From Phymatolithon calcareum (taxonomy: Eukaryota; Rhodophyta; Florideophyceae; Hapalidiales), in assembly GCA_977006965.1 (NCBI GenBank), contig OZ345352.1, forward strand, positions 3,162,001 through 3,226,000: a stretch of 64,000 nt of DNA, given 5' to 3'. The translations under genes were made by a program, and so were the position numbers. This document shows, in pieces, positions 63,613 through 64,000 of this stretch; the first letter of the stretch is position 1, and each line of letters starts with the position of its first letter. Under the pieces are notes generated by a model. The model was not told where the DNA came from, ran no database searches, and saw only the letters and a list, made by a program, of their open reading frames with translations.

Positions 63613-64000
63613 GGACGGGACGTGAATCCAGTCTAGAGACACAGAAAAACACGACCAAGAGGGCAATACTCCAGAACACTGGGACTTGGTTTCGACACTC
63701 AGCAAACAGTAAGTTAAATTGTATCCTAGAATACGTAAACCCCACCAGTTACTTCAGAGGTGAACCATATGTCAAACAAATGTATCAACAAGTTTCAGAT
63801 AGAAACAAATCATGCAGGAAGAGTACTTGCGGTTCAAGAGTGGGTATTCCGAGAACCTATTCGATCGCGGCTGCCCACGCTTATTGAAAAGTAGTTTCTG
63901 AGGGATGATTACAAACTGTCGTGGAAGTATAGGAAGCCTTTTGCCGGGCTAGGCGTTCTGTTCTTTCTGAAAAACTTTGTACACGAACAGTGCTGTTGAG
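63613..64000. other. No gene called
   Basis: Probably upstream hAT sequence on the minus strand, too decayed to read. A plus-strand frame at 63459-63887 overlaps the hAT remnant and is a by-product. Confidence 0.4.

Overview
The window looks like nuclear DNA of an intron-poor eukaryote. The supported host genes are long single-exon reading frames preceded by TATA boxes, separated by long gene-poor stretches, and most recognisable sequence is transposon-derived. A red macroalga (florideophyte, Chondrus-like) is my best guess, because of the compact intronless genes, Sel1-repeat proteins and dense LINE, Harbinger, hAT and Crypton debris. That is inference; a stramenopile cannot be excluded from sequence alone. 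I see no bacterial, organellar or viral gene organisation.

Host genes worth keeping: a secreted Gly/Thr/Val-rich beta-helix-like protein (6355-7503 +); a secreted protein with a Cys-rich tail (35157-35924 +); a small GC-rich frame (38486-38695 -); a single-pass membrane protein (39895-40434 +); a long-form tRNase Z (41657-43777 -); a 1441-residue membrane protein ending in near-identical Sel1 repeats (45365-49690 -); and a LURP-one-related (LOR) protein with Gly-Gly-Tyr insertions (52382-53896 -). The 5' half and upstream flank of the tRNase Z gene are duplicated on the far side of the Sel1 gene (42548-44690 and 50449-52185). The second copy lacks the catalytic half and is a pseudogene.

Mobile DNA: 0-14 kb holds a truncated LINE (95-670), a foldback element, and a Crypton tyrosine-recombinase gene (10243-12614) split by a LINE (10505-11767) with a perfect 12-bp target duplication. 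15-20 kb has a longer LINE (15288-18154) with endonuclease and reverse transcriptase and a 3' copy in the opposite direction (18986-19771). 18.4-26 kb is a Harbinger-like element with long inverted arms, a broken transposase and accessory frames. 26.3-27.4 kb is a hAT derivative with 8-bp target duplications. 27.7-29.7 kb is a TA-flanked inverted-repeat element carrying a LINE RNase H; it sits inside an older repeat whose other copy (685-1110) shows the empty site. A pogo-like MITE lies at 49996-50418. Degraded LINE and hAT remnants are at 59.5-60.6 kb and 63.3-63.6 kb.

Most distinctive observation: two or three LINE lineages end in the same short C-terminal box (HR-x-L ... FxGRFPP) with no RNase H or zinc knuckle. 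One of them ends in a run of C instead of A and also occurs as about 70-nt tail-only insertions, one of which has a clear 13-bp target duplication.
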